The notes: generated by a model from the letters alone, not told the origin. DNA of 64,000 bases from Notamacropus eugenii (GCF_028372415.1 NC_092878.1:141070804-141134803), one strand, 5' to 3'. Numbered from the stretch's first letter, positions 11,994-23,165 are shown. Numbers and translations are program-made.

Positions 11994-11997
11994 GTGA
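11947..11997. repeat. (GT)n microsatellite, Z-DNA-prone
   Basis: About 25 GT units starting roughly 100 bases after the candidate splice donor, followed by the alternating GTGCGTGTG and AGCGCGCCCGTGTG stretch to about 12010. Alternating purine-pyrimidine sequence of this kind favours Z-DNA under torsion. Confidence 0.95.
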
Positions 11998-12010
11998 GCG
12001 CGCCCGTGTG

Positions 12011-13574
12011 CCTATATGGAGAGGTGTATTGCAGCGGTGGAAAAGCGCCTGTGATCCATAGGGTCTTTTCCTGCCTTTATTGCAAATTGAGGTTCTGGTT
12101 TTCCCTGAGTCCGGGGTTGTTAGGAGGAGAAGGTGGTGAAATTGTTCTGTAGGTAAACTTTGGAATCACATTAAATCAGGGTGCTAAATACATACTGTAA
12201 AGTGTCCTTTGGAGGTGCGTCTTTAAAAGCTCTTAAGGGAATTGTAAACCAAAAAGTACAATGCCAGGGGCTGATTCTTTTGCTCTCCAGGCCTATGAAG
12301 AAAATCCTGGGAAAACTGGGGCCTCACCGATGGACACCCAACCAATGAGATTAGACCTGGCACATCAATTACTATTATGTCATCGTTGTTATTAATTTTA
12401 TTATTGCTATTATGAAATGACTGCAAAAGGTTTAAAAGGACTTCAGGGGAGGTATCTTAAGAAGGATAAGCTTTTTGCTCTTCAAGGTTAGGGATAGGAA
12501 TTTCAAGAATTCATAATGTGTAGCGTAGAAGGGAAAAATACAAGTGTAATGAGAGAAAGAAATAGAACCGTGAAGTGATCATTGACTTTCTCCATTTTCC
12601 CCCCAATACATTCCCTTTCCGGAATTGCAAATACTACATTGACATATTTTTCAAAATATTTTCCTAAGCATGCTGGCCCTTATTCCTGTTTTGTTTCAAT
12701 GCTAGAAATTTGATTGGTGGTGGGACTTAAAGAAACTGAAGTGTTTACATCCACTGGAAAGGTTTTGAGAGACTTGTAGAGAAAGAGTTGATTAACTCTT
12801 AACCCAAGGACATGCTTGCACATCGCTTCCATGAGCTTTTTGTGGTCACTTTGACTATTGTATGTGTTTTACTCTTTTGGGGATGTAAATACAGATATGA
12901 GTCAATGAGAAGTAAAAAAAAACTGCTTTAAAAAAAGAATTACTTTAAAAAAAATTTTAAATCTGTAAAAGACAGAAGTTTGTACCTAAAAATGCTCCTT
13001 TTGGATTAACTGTACAAAACCAGTGTAGATGGTTTGGGGGTATGATTGGCTTACTGTCTAACAATGAAGGTCAGAATAAAAACAAGCATGTTTTCAAATA
13101 CTACATTATATGAAAGGCTTTAGGATAGATGTATGTAACAGGTAGAATCTATTGATAACATGTTTGATTAATATTCTTGTGTTTTATTTTATTATTGAAA
13201 AGGAATATTTGGTAGGAGGAAAATACTCGTCAAGAAGGAAGTGGATTTCGGCTTAACATTGCCTAAACCTTATTCTTATTCTTATTAAAATTCTGAATCC
13301 AGAGGTTGTCTACAAACTAAAATGATATACACATGTGGGCTCTGTGCAGCTCAAGTAAAGAGGGGAGGTATTTAAACAAAATAATTCCGGCTAAGCAAAA
13401 CACTGAGCTATATGTCAGGGTTTGGATTTTTTTTAAAAAGGTTTCTAATAAACTCATAATATGATGGGTTTAAATTTTTTTTCATAATACTTCTGAGATT
13501 TTTGCCTCCTCATTTTAGGTTTGGAAGTGTCAACAATGCATTTAATGTAATTGAATTAGGAGAAAAAATTTTGG
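12011..13574. other. repeat-poor DNA, possible start of intron 1
   Basis: About 1.5 kb in which I see neither coding frames nor clear transposons. If the 11.85-kb donor is real, this is 5' intronic sequence, where regulatory elements are often found. Short A runs and an AT-rich patch (12370-12415) are present. Confidence 0.4.
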
Positions 13575-13640
13575 GTTCTGCCATTAGCTGTGTGACCTCA
13601 GACAGGTCACTTGACTTTTCTGTGTCTGGACCAAAGTAAG
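13575..13640 (+). mobile_element. MIR-type SINE fragment
   Basis: Short plus-strand piece with TAGCTGTGTGACCTCAGACA and GTCACTTGACTTTTCTGTG, the conserved MIR CORE start. Only about 60 bases. Confidence 0.55.
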
Positions 13641-13734
13641 AGGCTGGTGCCCCTTCAGTGGTTGTCACACCTCCGCCTCCTATGATGTGCTGCTGAACAA
13701 CAGCACATATCTTTGAGCTAAGGTACCCAGAACC

Positions 13735-14010
13735 ATGTTGACTGGGTCTACTATAAATTTGTATTACATAACCTCAATTGAGCTCTCACTCTCACTAGTC
13801 AATCTTTCTGGAGTTTACTTATCAACTTATTCCTCTCCATCACAGCTCTTCTCAACTTTCTCATTCCTCCTGAAACTTTGAGAGTTCTCCCTCATCCACC
13901 CTCTAAACTGAGAAACTTGCTTCATTTAACTGAAAAAAAGAGGCCATTTGTTGCGGGCCCTCTCCTCTCCCCTCTGCCTCATTTCAGATAAATGGTTTCT
14001 GCCACATAAA
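13735..14010 (+). mobile_element. L2 LINE fragment
   Basis: Aligns by eye over about 270 bases with 15838-16105 in the larger L2 downstream (shared CTCTGACTCTCACTAG-like, ATTCCTCCTGAAACTTTGAG, CTAAACTGAGAAACTTGCTTC, AGATAAATG..TTCTGCCA). It is the linker between endonuclease and reverse transcriptase. A separate old L2 copy or a partial duplication. Confidence 0.65.
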
Positions 14011-14419
14011 GAAGCTTCATAGTTCTAAACTTTATGGTCAGTATGTTTTGGTATTTGTATCCCTCTGTATCTATTGGAATTTCCTATCAGAAAAATTGCA
14101 GACTAGTGGATAAAGCAATAAAGGCCAGGTTAGGATGACAGATTTCAGCCCTAGTTTACGCTTAAGTTATATCTCTCCATATAAAGTCAAGCAAAGTGTT
14201 ATATCTTTCCATATTAAGTGAAGCCAAACAATTTCCTCAACTAAGCTAAAGAGTAAGTATCTAATCTGGATAATTTTTTAAAATATGTAATTGTCCTTTC
14301 ATTTATTTCATTTACTACAGAGAGGCTTATCACACACTAGGTGGCTGGCCACTAGGAACTGTACTCTTTGGTCATGGAAGCCCATGAAACTAACACTGAA
14401 AAATGTTGCTACCTAGGTG
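14011..14419. other. no gene or clear repeat
   Basis: AT-rich DNA with no recognisable coding, RNA or transposon sequence. Confidence 0.4.
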
Positions 14420-14550
14420 GAGAGATAACTCTATCACCTTGGGCAAGTCATTTAAATTCTCTGAACCTTGGTTTCATCATCTGTAAAATGTCTCCTACCT
14501 CAAGGAATGTTGTGAGAATAAATGTGAGAATGTGAAATTTGAGCTTTCAA
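14420..14550 (+). mobile_element. MIR-type SINE fragment
   Basis: CACCTTGGGCAAGTCATTTAA, TTTCATCATCTGTAAAATG and TTGTGAGAATAAATG in MIR order on the plus strand. Confidence 0.7.
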
Positions 14551-14879
14551 TAACTCCATAGCTCTTGGATGATTATAATTAGTTCACATGAGTTTACAAA
14601 GAAGATGTGCAAAAAGAGTACATTTTTAACATTTAATAATTGTACGCAGCTTTCAATGTCCAGAAGCACAGAAGCTCAATGAAAATAAATGAAAACTGAA
14701 GGTAACGCACATTTCAAAAGGAAATTGAAAACCAAGACTGAGGGAAATCGTTTAGGACAATCCATCGGAAGGAGGAGCTGGTTCTTCTGACCACTCACCT
14801 TCCATTTCATGCTGTCTCCATCCTCTGCTGAAAAGAGGAGAGGTGCCTTTCACTTGCTGATTAACAAACTTCCATATTG

Positions 14880-16890
14880 ATTCCGAGAGCCACCAGTCAT
14901 GATCCAAAGTCTATTCTCCACCCCCCCCCCCAGTCCTCCCCCCATTCCTTATTCTTATCTCCCTCAACCCACCCACCCCAAAGGACCAACCAAATGCTTC
15001 CACTGTGTCCTCTGGAATGTCTCCTCCTCAGGCAACAAAACACTTGCTTTCATCCTTAATCTCTTCTCACTCCTTTCATCTCCTGGCTGTCCTTGAGCCC
15101 TCTCTTCCCTCTGCTAGAACTGCCTCTCTGGCCAGTCTTTCTATCACTAACTGTGCTTTCACTTATTCCTCTTAGCTTACTGGTCAAGGTGGAGGAGTTG
15201 GGATACTCCTTGTTTCCCCATGGCTACTTTAAGGTTATCTCCCTACCAGTATCACTCAGTAATATCTCCTTTGAGATCCATTCAATGCACATTTACCACC
15301 CAAAGAAAATCCTAGTAGCTATTGTCTACAGAACTCCAGGACAATTTTCTTCCTTCCTCAATGAGTTCAGTACCTGGCTCATGATTTTTTTCTCCTTCCT
15401 AATCCCTGCCTTCGTAGTAGGGGTTTTCAGCATACTCCCTTAAATACTCCCGTTAACACCTTAACCTCACAGTTTCTCAACCTTCTCATGACCTACTCTT
15501 CCATCCCACCACAACCACATACATACCAAGATGATCATACTTTTGATCCTGACATCACCCATAAATGTGCTACCTCCATGTTTAAGAACACTAAAAATCC
15601 TTTACCTGAACACAATGCCCTTTTCCCGCTCTCCCTTTGCCTTCCCATACCAAATCCTACTGCTTCACCATGCTGTGACCTCCATTTTCTTAGTTCTCTC
15701 CTAGATCATCATTTCTGCACTAGTCACTCTCCTGTCCATTCCATTTTGACCCTTTAGTGAATCAGATCAATCCTATACTCTCCTTTTTTGTTGACCATTT
15801 ATTTTATCACCACTGGTGATAAAATATCACCAGAAAAAAAAATCATAGAACCATGCTGAAGGGGTCAAATATAAGTTTAAGTTACGTAATTTCAACTGGG
15901 CTCTGACTCTCACTAGACAGTCCTTCTAGAATTTACTTATCAATTAATTCCACTCTTTACAACAACTCTTCCCATTTTTTTCATTCCTCCTGAAACTTTG
16001 AGGGATTTCCTTCTCTCTAAACTGAGAAACTTGCTTCAATTTACTGAAAAAGACCTGAGGCCATTTGCTGAGGACGTTGTCTTCTCTTTCAGATAAATGC
16101 CTTCTGCCAGTATCTTGTCCTTCACCTCTGTCGCATATGAATATATGACCCTGCTCCTTGGAAAGACAAACTCCTTTGCCTGTATGAGAAATTGCATTAT
16201 GTCTTATGTCCTCCATCAGATTGCCCCCGCTTCAGTCTCTCATTTATCTTCAATCTCTCTGTTTGTTCCTTCCATATTGCCTACAAACAACCCTTTTTCT
16301 ATTTTCAAAAACCTTTACTTGATTCTTACATCTCCACTAAATGTTATCCCATACGTCTCCTGACCTTTGTGGATAAATTCCTTGAGAAAGGCATGTATAG
16401 TAAGTGCCTCCACTCCTCTTCTCATTCTCTCCTTAACTATCTACAATCTGGCTTTAGATCTCATCATTGAAAGAAACTGATTCCTCCCAAGTTACCAGCG
16501 ATCTCTTGATTCCCAAATCCAATGACCTTTTCCCTATCCTTTTTCTTCATCACCTCTCTGCAGCCTTTGACATTGTCAATCACCGTATTCTCCTTAATAC
16601 TCTATCATCTCTAGGTGTGGGGGACATCGTTGTCTCCTGGTTTTTCTCCTATCTGACTGCTCTTTCTCAGTCTCCTTTGCTGGATCTTCATCCAGGTCAT
16701 TCCCACTAACCATTGGTGTCTTATAGGGCTATCTCCTGGCCTCTCATCTCTTTCTTCTATCTACTTCTTGACTTGGTGATATCATTAGCCACCACGGATA
16801 AATCATCACCTCTATACTGATGATTCTCATATCTGCTTATCCATTCCTAACCTTTCTAGTGTCACATCTCAAACTGCCTTTCAGATATTG
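14880..16890 (+). pseudogene. L2 LINE ORF2, endonuclease and RT part (decayed)
   Basis: Frame-shifted remains of the L2 (CR1-clade) ORF2. The endonuclease domain is seen at 15093-15757, with an IVYRTPGQFSSFLNEFSTWL segment near 15320 and LLDHHFCTSHSPVHS (the SDH motif decayed) near 15700. The linker is at 15838-16105. Reverse transcriptase follows: LLTFVDKFLEKGMYS and LQSGFRSHH near 16350-16465, a SAAFDIVNHRILLNTLSSLG segment at about 16560, and a YADD-like LYTDDSH at about 16804. The protein nicked DNA and copied its own RNA; it is now dead. A C11 run lies at about 14921. It continues at 17423 after an LTR insertion. The first few hundred bases are less certain. Confidence 0.8.
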
Positions 16891-17422
16891 TAGCAGCAAG
16901 CACCCTGGCATACACAGGAGGTCCTGCTGTACAGGTTCTTAGATCTGCATTTCTAAAAGGAAAGCAACTTTTGAGGGATCAGCAATCTAATTTAATTACA
17001 TTCACCAACACAGAAAATACAAACAGAGAAATAGAGATCAATAGACAGGGCTTCTAACTGTCTGACTATAAGCATATATACATCACAGATCAGCAGACAG
17101 ATCCAACTGTTTGACCATTACATACATACATATTTACCGGAGAAAGAAGCACCAACGTCTGGGTTTTCAAAACCTGGGAGGAGGGAGGGGAACTCCTTAA
17201 TGACTACCCAGAATCTCATCTGGCACATAAGCCTTCTTCCAGGCCCCCAAAGCAAAACCTCATCTCAGAGTACATATATACTTTTCAGAGCCAGAGAGCA
17301 TCATGACCCTCCGGACTCAATGCCTCATTGAAATTAACAAAAACTTAATTAAAGCCCTTAATGGGCTTCAGGTGAGGCCTGTTAATGGGCAAGAAAGATC
17401 TTTAACTCTAATTAACATTACA
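16891..17422 (+). mobile_element. solo LTR inserted in L2 reverse transcriptase
   Basis: A 532-bp block beginning TGTAGCAGCA and ending ATTAACATTACA (TG..CA termini), flanked by GATAT and GACAT, a 5-bp target duplication with one mismatch. Removing it rejoins the L2 reading (..GCCTTTCAGATAT / CTTGAACTGAATGCC). It has a TATA-like TACATATATAC near 17271 and an AATTAAA poly(A)-like signal near 17347. No internal retroviral genes are present, so it is a solo LTR left by recombination. A 5-bp duplication fits an ERVL- or ERV-K-like integrase. Orientation is tentative. Confidence 0.65.
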
Positions 17423-18228
17423 GACATCTTGAACTGAATGCCTACTAGACCTTTAAAAATCAATGCATCCAAAATTGACCTCATTATCTTTCCTTAGAAA
17501 CTTTCTCCTCCTCAGGACGTTATTGTTACTGTTGAGGGTACTGCCGTATGCTCCCTTCTGTCTTCTGATACTGCCACCACCTTGGTGCAGGCTCTTATTT
17601 CCTCATGCACTGACTATTGCAATGGCCTGCTGGGTGACCTGTTTACTACAAGTCTCTCCCCACCCCATTCCAGTCCATCCTCCACTCAGCTACCAAAGAG
17701 ATTGTTTCTACATCAAAGGTCAGACTATGTCACTCCTCTCCTCAGTAAACTCCAATGACAGATTATCACCTGTCAAACATAAAATTGTCTATTTGGTATT
17801 CAAAGCCTTTTCAAAACCTGACCTCCACAACCTTTTCCAGTCTTCTTACATCTTATTCATATACTCTTTGCTCCAGTGACACAGGCCTCCTTGCTTTTTC
17901 ATAAACATGACTCTCCATCTCTCAACTCAAGGCATTTTCATGGCTGTCCCCTATGTATGAGATGTCCTCCATCCCCTTTTCCTTTTCCTGGCTTTCAATC
18001 TAAAATACTGCCTCCTACAGGAAGTCTTTTCTAATCCCTTTTAATTCTAGCTCATTGCTTGTTTCCTATTTGTCCCTTTCATGTGTGTTGACTTGCCCAT
18101 AGTCTCCATCATTAGATTGTGAGCTCCTTGAAGCAGGGACTTTCATTTTCCTTCTTTTCCTATCCCTAGTGCTTAGCACAGTGTCTAGTACAGAGCAAAC
18201 ATTTAATCAGTGTTAACTGGCTGACTGA
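17423..18228 (+). pseudogene. L2 LINE ORF2 C-terminus and 3' end
   Basis: Resumes the L2 after the LTR: FKINASKIDLIIF-like reading at 17455-17490, then the C-terminal domain (RLSPVKHKIVYLVFKAF near 17760), and the classic L2 3' end at 18110-18228 (AGATTGTGAGCTCCTTGAAG, GTGCTTAGCACAGTG, GTTAACTGGCTGACTGA). It is frame-shifted and non-functional. Together with 14880-16890 it is one of the longer L2 remnants one would expect to see. Confidence 0.8.
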
Positions 18229-18836
18229 AAATGATGGCAACCTTTGAGAGAAATGACCACCACATTCTAGAATTTGTGATCAGGAAAGGAAAGCTGGAAA
18301 CATTATTAAGACATGCAACATGAATTAGAAAAAAAAAACATTTCAAAGTGATCAGAGAAAAAAGATAAGTGTGATTTTATAGCCCAAAATTTTAGAGATG
18401 ACAAGAGGGAGCTTAACATGGAGGGATAGGAAGCTCTCACGAATGAAATCAGTAGATAGTAAGAGAAACAATTGCAATGAAGAAGACAGGAAACCATTGT
18501 CTAATGACACCCATATGGCTGCTCATGGAGCATCCCAATCCACTTAGATTTTTAAAAGAAGGTGGAAACAAGGAATTGTAAAAGAGGATGAATACAAAAG
18601 AATGGCTTGATCCTATAGGAAGAGTGACAGGAAGCTGAGGACAGCGAAAAGATTTTGTTGCTCAGAAAATTAATTACACTGGAAAAAGAAGGAATCCCCC
18701 CAAAACTTACTGCTTAGGGTGATTGGAATGATAACTGATACTGGAAAAAAGATGGAGCTACACAATTCTTATTTTATCCTTGTTTTCTCTTCCAAAAAAA
18801 GTGATCTCTGGACTGGAAAAACAGAATGAAAGAAAG

Positions 18837-18911
<75 letters not shown>

Positions 18912-19560
18912 AGGAAGGAAGGAAGGAAGGAAGGAAGGAAGGAAGGAAGGAAGGAAGGAAGGAAGGAAGGAAGGAAGGAAGGAAGGAAGGAAGGAAGGAG
19001 CGAGGGAGGGAGGGAGGGAGGGAGGGAGGGAAGGAGGGAGGGAGAGAGGGAAGGAAGGAAGGAAGGAAGGAAGGAAGGAAGGAAGGAAGGAAGGAAGGAA
19101 GGAAGACTAATAGGGAGTGGATACCCAAGATAAATAAGGAAGTAGTGAGAGAGTACTTAGTTGCCCTGATTAAGTTCAAGTCTCCTGATCCAAATGATAC
19201 ATGTTTAGTGATACAGCAAGAATTGATATATGTTTATCATTGTTGGTGATCTTAGGAACATAGTAGAGAACAGAGATAGGGTAGGACAAGAACAAACGCT
19301 GACCCTAGTTTTCATAAAAGGGAAGAGAATAGAAATTGAAAAATATTTACCTGCAAGATTAGCTTTGATTAAATTCTAAATTTATTTCTAAAGTTAAAAT
19401 TTTAGAATGATTAAAGAGATGATTAGTAAATATGTAGAAAATGAAATAGTGATCACAAGGAGCATGTTAGAGAGCTCATTTTTATTTAACAGATTTGTAT
19501 ACTAGGGAATATGGTACATACAGTTTATCTATATTTGATTTTCAATCTTTAGTCTATTAA
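18229..19560 (+). pseudogene. L3/CR1 LINE ORF2 remnant
   Basis: Plus-strand CR1-clade reverse transcriptase remains. GAGGATGAATACAAAAGAATGGCT lies near 18580, and CCAAGATAAATAAGGAAGTAGTGAG near 19125 leads into the segment that in CR1 reads 'KSPGPD'. CATAAAAGGGAAGAGAATAG is near 19312, and the RT motif A neighbourhood (TACAGTTTATCTATATTTGATTTTC) near 19520. The same family lies reversed at 51480-51970. A 280-bp purine repeat has expanded inside it. Confidence 0.7.
18826..19105. repeat. 280-bp all-purine microsatellite (GAAA/GGAA/GGGA)
   Basis: Strand-pure purine tract on the plus strand: (GAAA)n to about 18910, (GGAA)n to about 18997, (GGGA)n to about 19048, then (GGAA)n to 19104, with one GAGCGAGG break near 18999. 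It gives spurious KERKKER and PSFLPSFL frames. Such tracts can form triplex (H-) DNA. It lies inside the L3 remnant. Confidence 0.97.
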
Positions 19561-19589
19561 TATATAATCAAATAATTGACCTTTAAATA

Positions 19590-19618
19590 ACGCTTCAAAG
19601 TTTATAGTGTACTTAATG

Positions 19619-19668
<50 letters not shown>

Positions 19669-19770
19669 AAATGTATATTTCATCCTCACAACAGCTCTGT
19701 GAGGTCAGTAATATTCCTGTGTACAGATAAGGGAATTAACACTCAGAGAGGATAAATGACTTGATCATAG
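19590..19770 (-). mobile_element. MIR-type SINE with AT repeat inside
   Basis: ACGCTTCAAAGTTTATAGTG to the left, then (TA)n at 19618-19668, then ATTTCATCCTCACAACAGCTCTGTGAGG, ACAGATAAGGGAATTAAC and GATAAATGACTTG. Minus-strand MIR with an internally expanded microsatellite. Confidence 0.7.
19618..19670. repeat. (TA)n microsatellite
   Basis: TATATATA/TATG units of about 50 bases, partly self-complementary, within a MIR element. Confidence 0.95.
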
Positions 19771-19789
19771 CTGCATACATGTATTGTGT

Positions 19790-19950
19790 TCATAATATAT
19801 TTTATATTTTAAATTTTTTAATATAACATTTTATATATTTTAACATATTGCATGTTATATGTTTAATATAATACATTATATTTTGACAGTATATTTTATA
19901 TTACCTATTAGTATATATTTGAATGTATATCAGTATATATTTTACCAATA
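19790..19950. repeat. AT-rich low-complexity tract
   Basis: About 160 bases with few G or C and many ATATTTTATAT-type words; no gene. Confidence 0.8.
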
Positions 19951-20489
19951 GAATTTACAAATCTAACAATAGACCAGAACTTAAGGATGTCTTCAAGAAC
20001 CAAACTGCACCAACTTATAGCGCATATTTTTTATCTATGGGCCAAAGAAAACAGAGCTAATAGGATAAAAAATTGTATTTCAAAGTCAATTTTGCATCAA
20101 TTGATATGCCTTGGGGTAAATTGTATTTTAGGTCCTCCAGCTTTGTTGTAGCTTCCAGCCTGGTAATTTAAACCCTCGCTAAGTTCTTTTCTATCTCTTT
20201 GGAACTCAATTACCTTCAAAGAAGCCTACAGGGATTGAATTTTGAGGCAATCAGAAAGAGATTTTCTCATCAGCAAAGGATCAATTCATAAGTAGTCCTC
20301 TGACACGAAGAAGGAAATATGTTTCACTCTCTGCTCTCTGGGATCTCCCAGGCTTTTCCATTAGAGTTAAATTTCTTTTTATCAGTTTTTCACTCCCATT
20401 GGTATAGTCGTTATCTATACTATTCTCTTGATTCTGCTTATCCCACTCTATATCAGTTCATAGGACACAGCTCCTGTGTTTTTCTAGGT
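19951..20489. other. no gene or clear repeat
   Basis: I recognise no coding, RNA or transposon sequence here. Confidence 0.4.
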
Positions 20490-20995
20490 TCTTTATATTA
20501 GTCATGTCTTACTGCACACTAAAGTTCTGTCATGTTTACATATCGATGTTTTTTTCAGCTATTCTCCAATCGGTATGTCACTACTTTTTATCTTATTCAT
20601 TATTACCAAGGAATGTGCCGCTTTGATATCAATCAACTAATCAGTAAATATATGTGGCATATCATAAACTTTTATTATAATCTTTTATTGTATTAGGATG
20701 TATGTTTAGTAATATGATTACTGGGTAAAGGGAAATAATATGAACAACTTAGCCACTTTTCTTGCAAAACTCGCCATCAAAAGCTATAAAGTTTGGGCTA
20801 CTTCACAATTCCACCAACAATGTATTAGTATATCTGTCTTCTCACAGCCCTTCTAAAATTTACTCTTTTGTTGTTTCCAATTTGCATGGTCTGAAACCTC
20901 TAAGTTGTTTTTATTTTTATTTCTCAATTCATCCTTCGAATACTAGTCTATTCAAGTGTGTCTCCAGAGTCATGTATTTCTGCCAAAAACTGCTG
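20490..20995 (-). mobile_element. old L1 ORF2 C-terminal fragment
   Basis: Complement of the L1 ORF2 C-terminus: TATGATTACTGGGTAAAGGG, CTTCACAATTCCACCAACAATG, GTTGTTTCCAATTTGCATGG, in the same order as at 62590-63100. Strongly diverged. Confidence 0.6.
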
Positions 20996-21004
20996 AATAC
21001 AAAG

Positions 21005-21370
21005 AATTACTTTTTAAAACATTTATTTATTTTTAGTTTCCAATATTCACTTCCAAAAGATTTTGAGTTCCAAATTCTCTCCCCGTCCCTCCCCTCCTCT
21101 TACCCAAGATGATATGCAATCTGATATAGGCTCTACATATACATTCATATTAAACATATTTTCACATTAGTCATGTTGTCAAGAAGAATTAGAACCAAAG
21201 GGAGAAACCATGATGAAGAAAGAAAAAGAGAGAGAAAGAACAAATAGTCTGCTTTAATCTGTGTTCACACTCCATAGTTCTTTTTCTGAATGTGGATAGC
21301 CTTTTCCATCATGAGTCTCTTGGAGTTGTCTTAGATCCCTGCATTGATAAATGCAAAGAATTCTTGTTCA
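21005..21370 (-). mobile_element. L1 3' UTR fragment
   Basis: Starts with the tail-side TTTATTTATTTTTAGTTTCC and GTTCCAAATTCTCTCCC; ends with CCATAGTTCTTTTTCTGAATGTGG and CATCATGAGTCTCTTGG. Same 3' UTR family as 31694-32090 and 61608-61960. Confidence 0.75.
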
Positions 21371-21407
21371 GTGGTAGGTTGCATTAAATGACCATTGAGT
21401 TCTCTAT

Positions 21408-21560
21408 CTTTTTTTTTTTTTTTTTGAAGTGGTCCAAATTAAGTGACTTGCATGGGGTCACACAGTTAGTACATGAGGCTGAGGCTGAATTTAAACTTAG
21501 ATCTTCCTGACTCTAGGTCCATTTCTCTATACACTGCAGCACCTCGATATCCCAAGTTGT
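21408..21560 (-). mobile_element. tRNA-derived marsupial SINE with A tail
   Basis: A T run (about 17) on the plus strand is the A tail. It is followed by TTAAGTGACTTGCATGGGGTCACACAGTTAG and ends GCAGCACCTCGATATCCC, the complement of the tRNA-like head. Inserted in the L1-rich area. Confidence 0.8.
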
Positions 21561-21699
21561 CTTTTAACTCTGAGTTTTTGAGATTGTGAACGTTGGAATT
21601 TCTTTAATTACTTAATAAATAGAACAAGGACCAAAAATGTAACTGTTTCCTTCTCTTTCAGACTCATGCCCTGTAAATACAGAACTTGAAATAATAAGC

Positions 21700-22335
21700 A
21701 AAATAATGATCAACAAGGATTTATGAAGCCTCTACTTTCTGTCATGCACTGTTACACATTGAGGATACAAAGACCAAAAGGAAACTATTCTTACCTTCAA
21801 AAAGTTTACATTCCTTCAGGGAAGACAGGTATACACACATATATGCACATATATGTTTCCTATGTATGTGCATAAATATGTATATGTACAAAATATATAC
21901 AAAGAAAGACCACAACTAGGAGATGTTACATGAGCTAAATTGGGAAGGGAACTGAGGAGGTAAGAAGGGAGATCATTCCAGACATTTACCTGGGTAAAAA
22001 TGCAGTGTTGGGGGTTAGGGTGTCATGTGTAAGGAATTGAAACAAGACCAGCTTGGTGAGAAAATGCATGCCAGAGAATCATGCATAATGAGCCTAAAAA
22101 GAGAAATTGGAGCTGGATTATGAAGGGCTTTAAAGCCCAAGCAGCAGTTTATATTTGATCCTAGAGATGATAGGTAGGCGAAAGTTTACTTAGTGATATA
22201 GTCAGATTTATGTTTTAGGAATATCATCTTGGAAGCTCTGTGTAGTCTGGATGGAGGAAGAAAAGACTGGAGACAAGGATACCAGTTAAGAATGTATTAT
22301 AATAGTTCATGGGAGAAGTTAGGGGCCCTTTTGAT
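21700..22335 (-). mobile_element. L2-type 3' region / ancient mammalian repeat
   Basis: Begins ATCAACAAGGATTTATGAAGC with CATGCACTGTTACACATTGAGGATAC (complement of an L2-like 3' end), then CTTCAAAAAGTTTACATTC, ATCATTCCAGACAT, GATTATGAAGGGCTTTAAAGCC and ATATCATCTTGGAAGCTCTG. I recognise the family as an old repeat found several times here (23280, 36985, 50770) but am unsure of its formal name. Confidence 0.6.
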
Positions 22336-22690
22336 TTAGCAAACTGGATATTTCAGATGTGACTCTATTGGCACCAAACTCCTAGGAATAGTTCTATTAA
22401 ATCTCCCATTATTTCCTTACTTGCCTTCTCCCTCATCCCTCCTCAGACGCATATTTAATTGCTTTGCCACCCCCACTCTCTACCTCCTACTTATATTCTA
22501 AAAACGTCCTCTCATCTAATTATTAATTCCAGAACATCTTTGATACTTCACCATAACTTTGAGATGACAGGGAGGCCTGAGGACAGTATCAATTAGAATA
22601 TTAGATATCTTGTCTATTTATACAATCAATGGCATCTTCTTTTCAATATGTTTATGTCTCAGTGTTTAAGATTTAGGCATAATCTCTCAT

Positions 22691-22691
<1 letters not shown>

Positions 22692-22750
<59 letters not shown>

Positions 22751-22773
22751 GATAGAGAGAGAGAGAGAGAGAG

Positions 22774-22816
<43 letters not shown>

Positions 22817-22852
22817 GACAGAGACAGAGACAGAGACAGAGACAGAGAGACA
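22692..22852. repeat. compound microsatellite GATA / GA / GAAA / GACAGA
   Basis: About 14 GATA units, then (GA)n, about ten GAAA units, then (GACAGA)n, in one ~160-bp block. Gives a spurious low-complexity frame on the minus strand. Confidence 0.97.
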
Positions 22853-22884
22853 TATGTGTTTAATGCATGCCAGGGAAAGAAATT

Positions 22885-23165
22885 AGCTATTACCTTTTGG
22901 AGATCATTTTTACTTTTATTTATATGAAAGGTACAATGATAAATTCATACTTATCAACAAAAATAAACATACAAGTTAAGAAAATCACAAAATCACATAA
23001 CTCATGTGGAACGATGTTTAATATGATTGTATATGGTATAGCCTATATCAGACTGCATACTGTCTTGGGGAGGTGAAAGCGGAGGGAAAGGGAAAAATTT
23101 GGAACTCAAAATCTTATAAAAGTGAATGTTGAACACTAAAAATAAATAACAGAAAAAAGAAAAAA
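22885..23165 (+). mobile_element. L1 3' UTR end
   Basis: Ends CTTGGGGAGGTGAAAGCGGAGGG, AATTTGGAACTCAAAATCTT, GTGAATGTTGAACACTAAAAATAAATAAC, the plus-strand L1 3' terminus with an A-rich worn tail. Confidence 0.75.

Noticed and set aside
18780..19179. 94- to 136-residue frames on both strands
   Set aside because: Direct translations of the GAAA/GGAA microsatellite (KERKKER / PSFLPSFL); no coding meaning.
22659..22853. 64-residue minus-strand frame rich in SLSLCL/YLSI
   Set aside because: Translation of the GATA/GAAA/GACAGA microsatellite.
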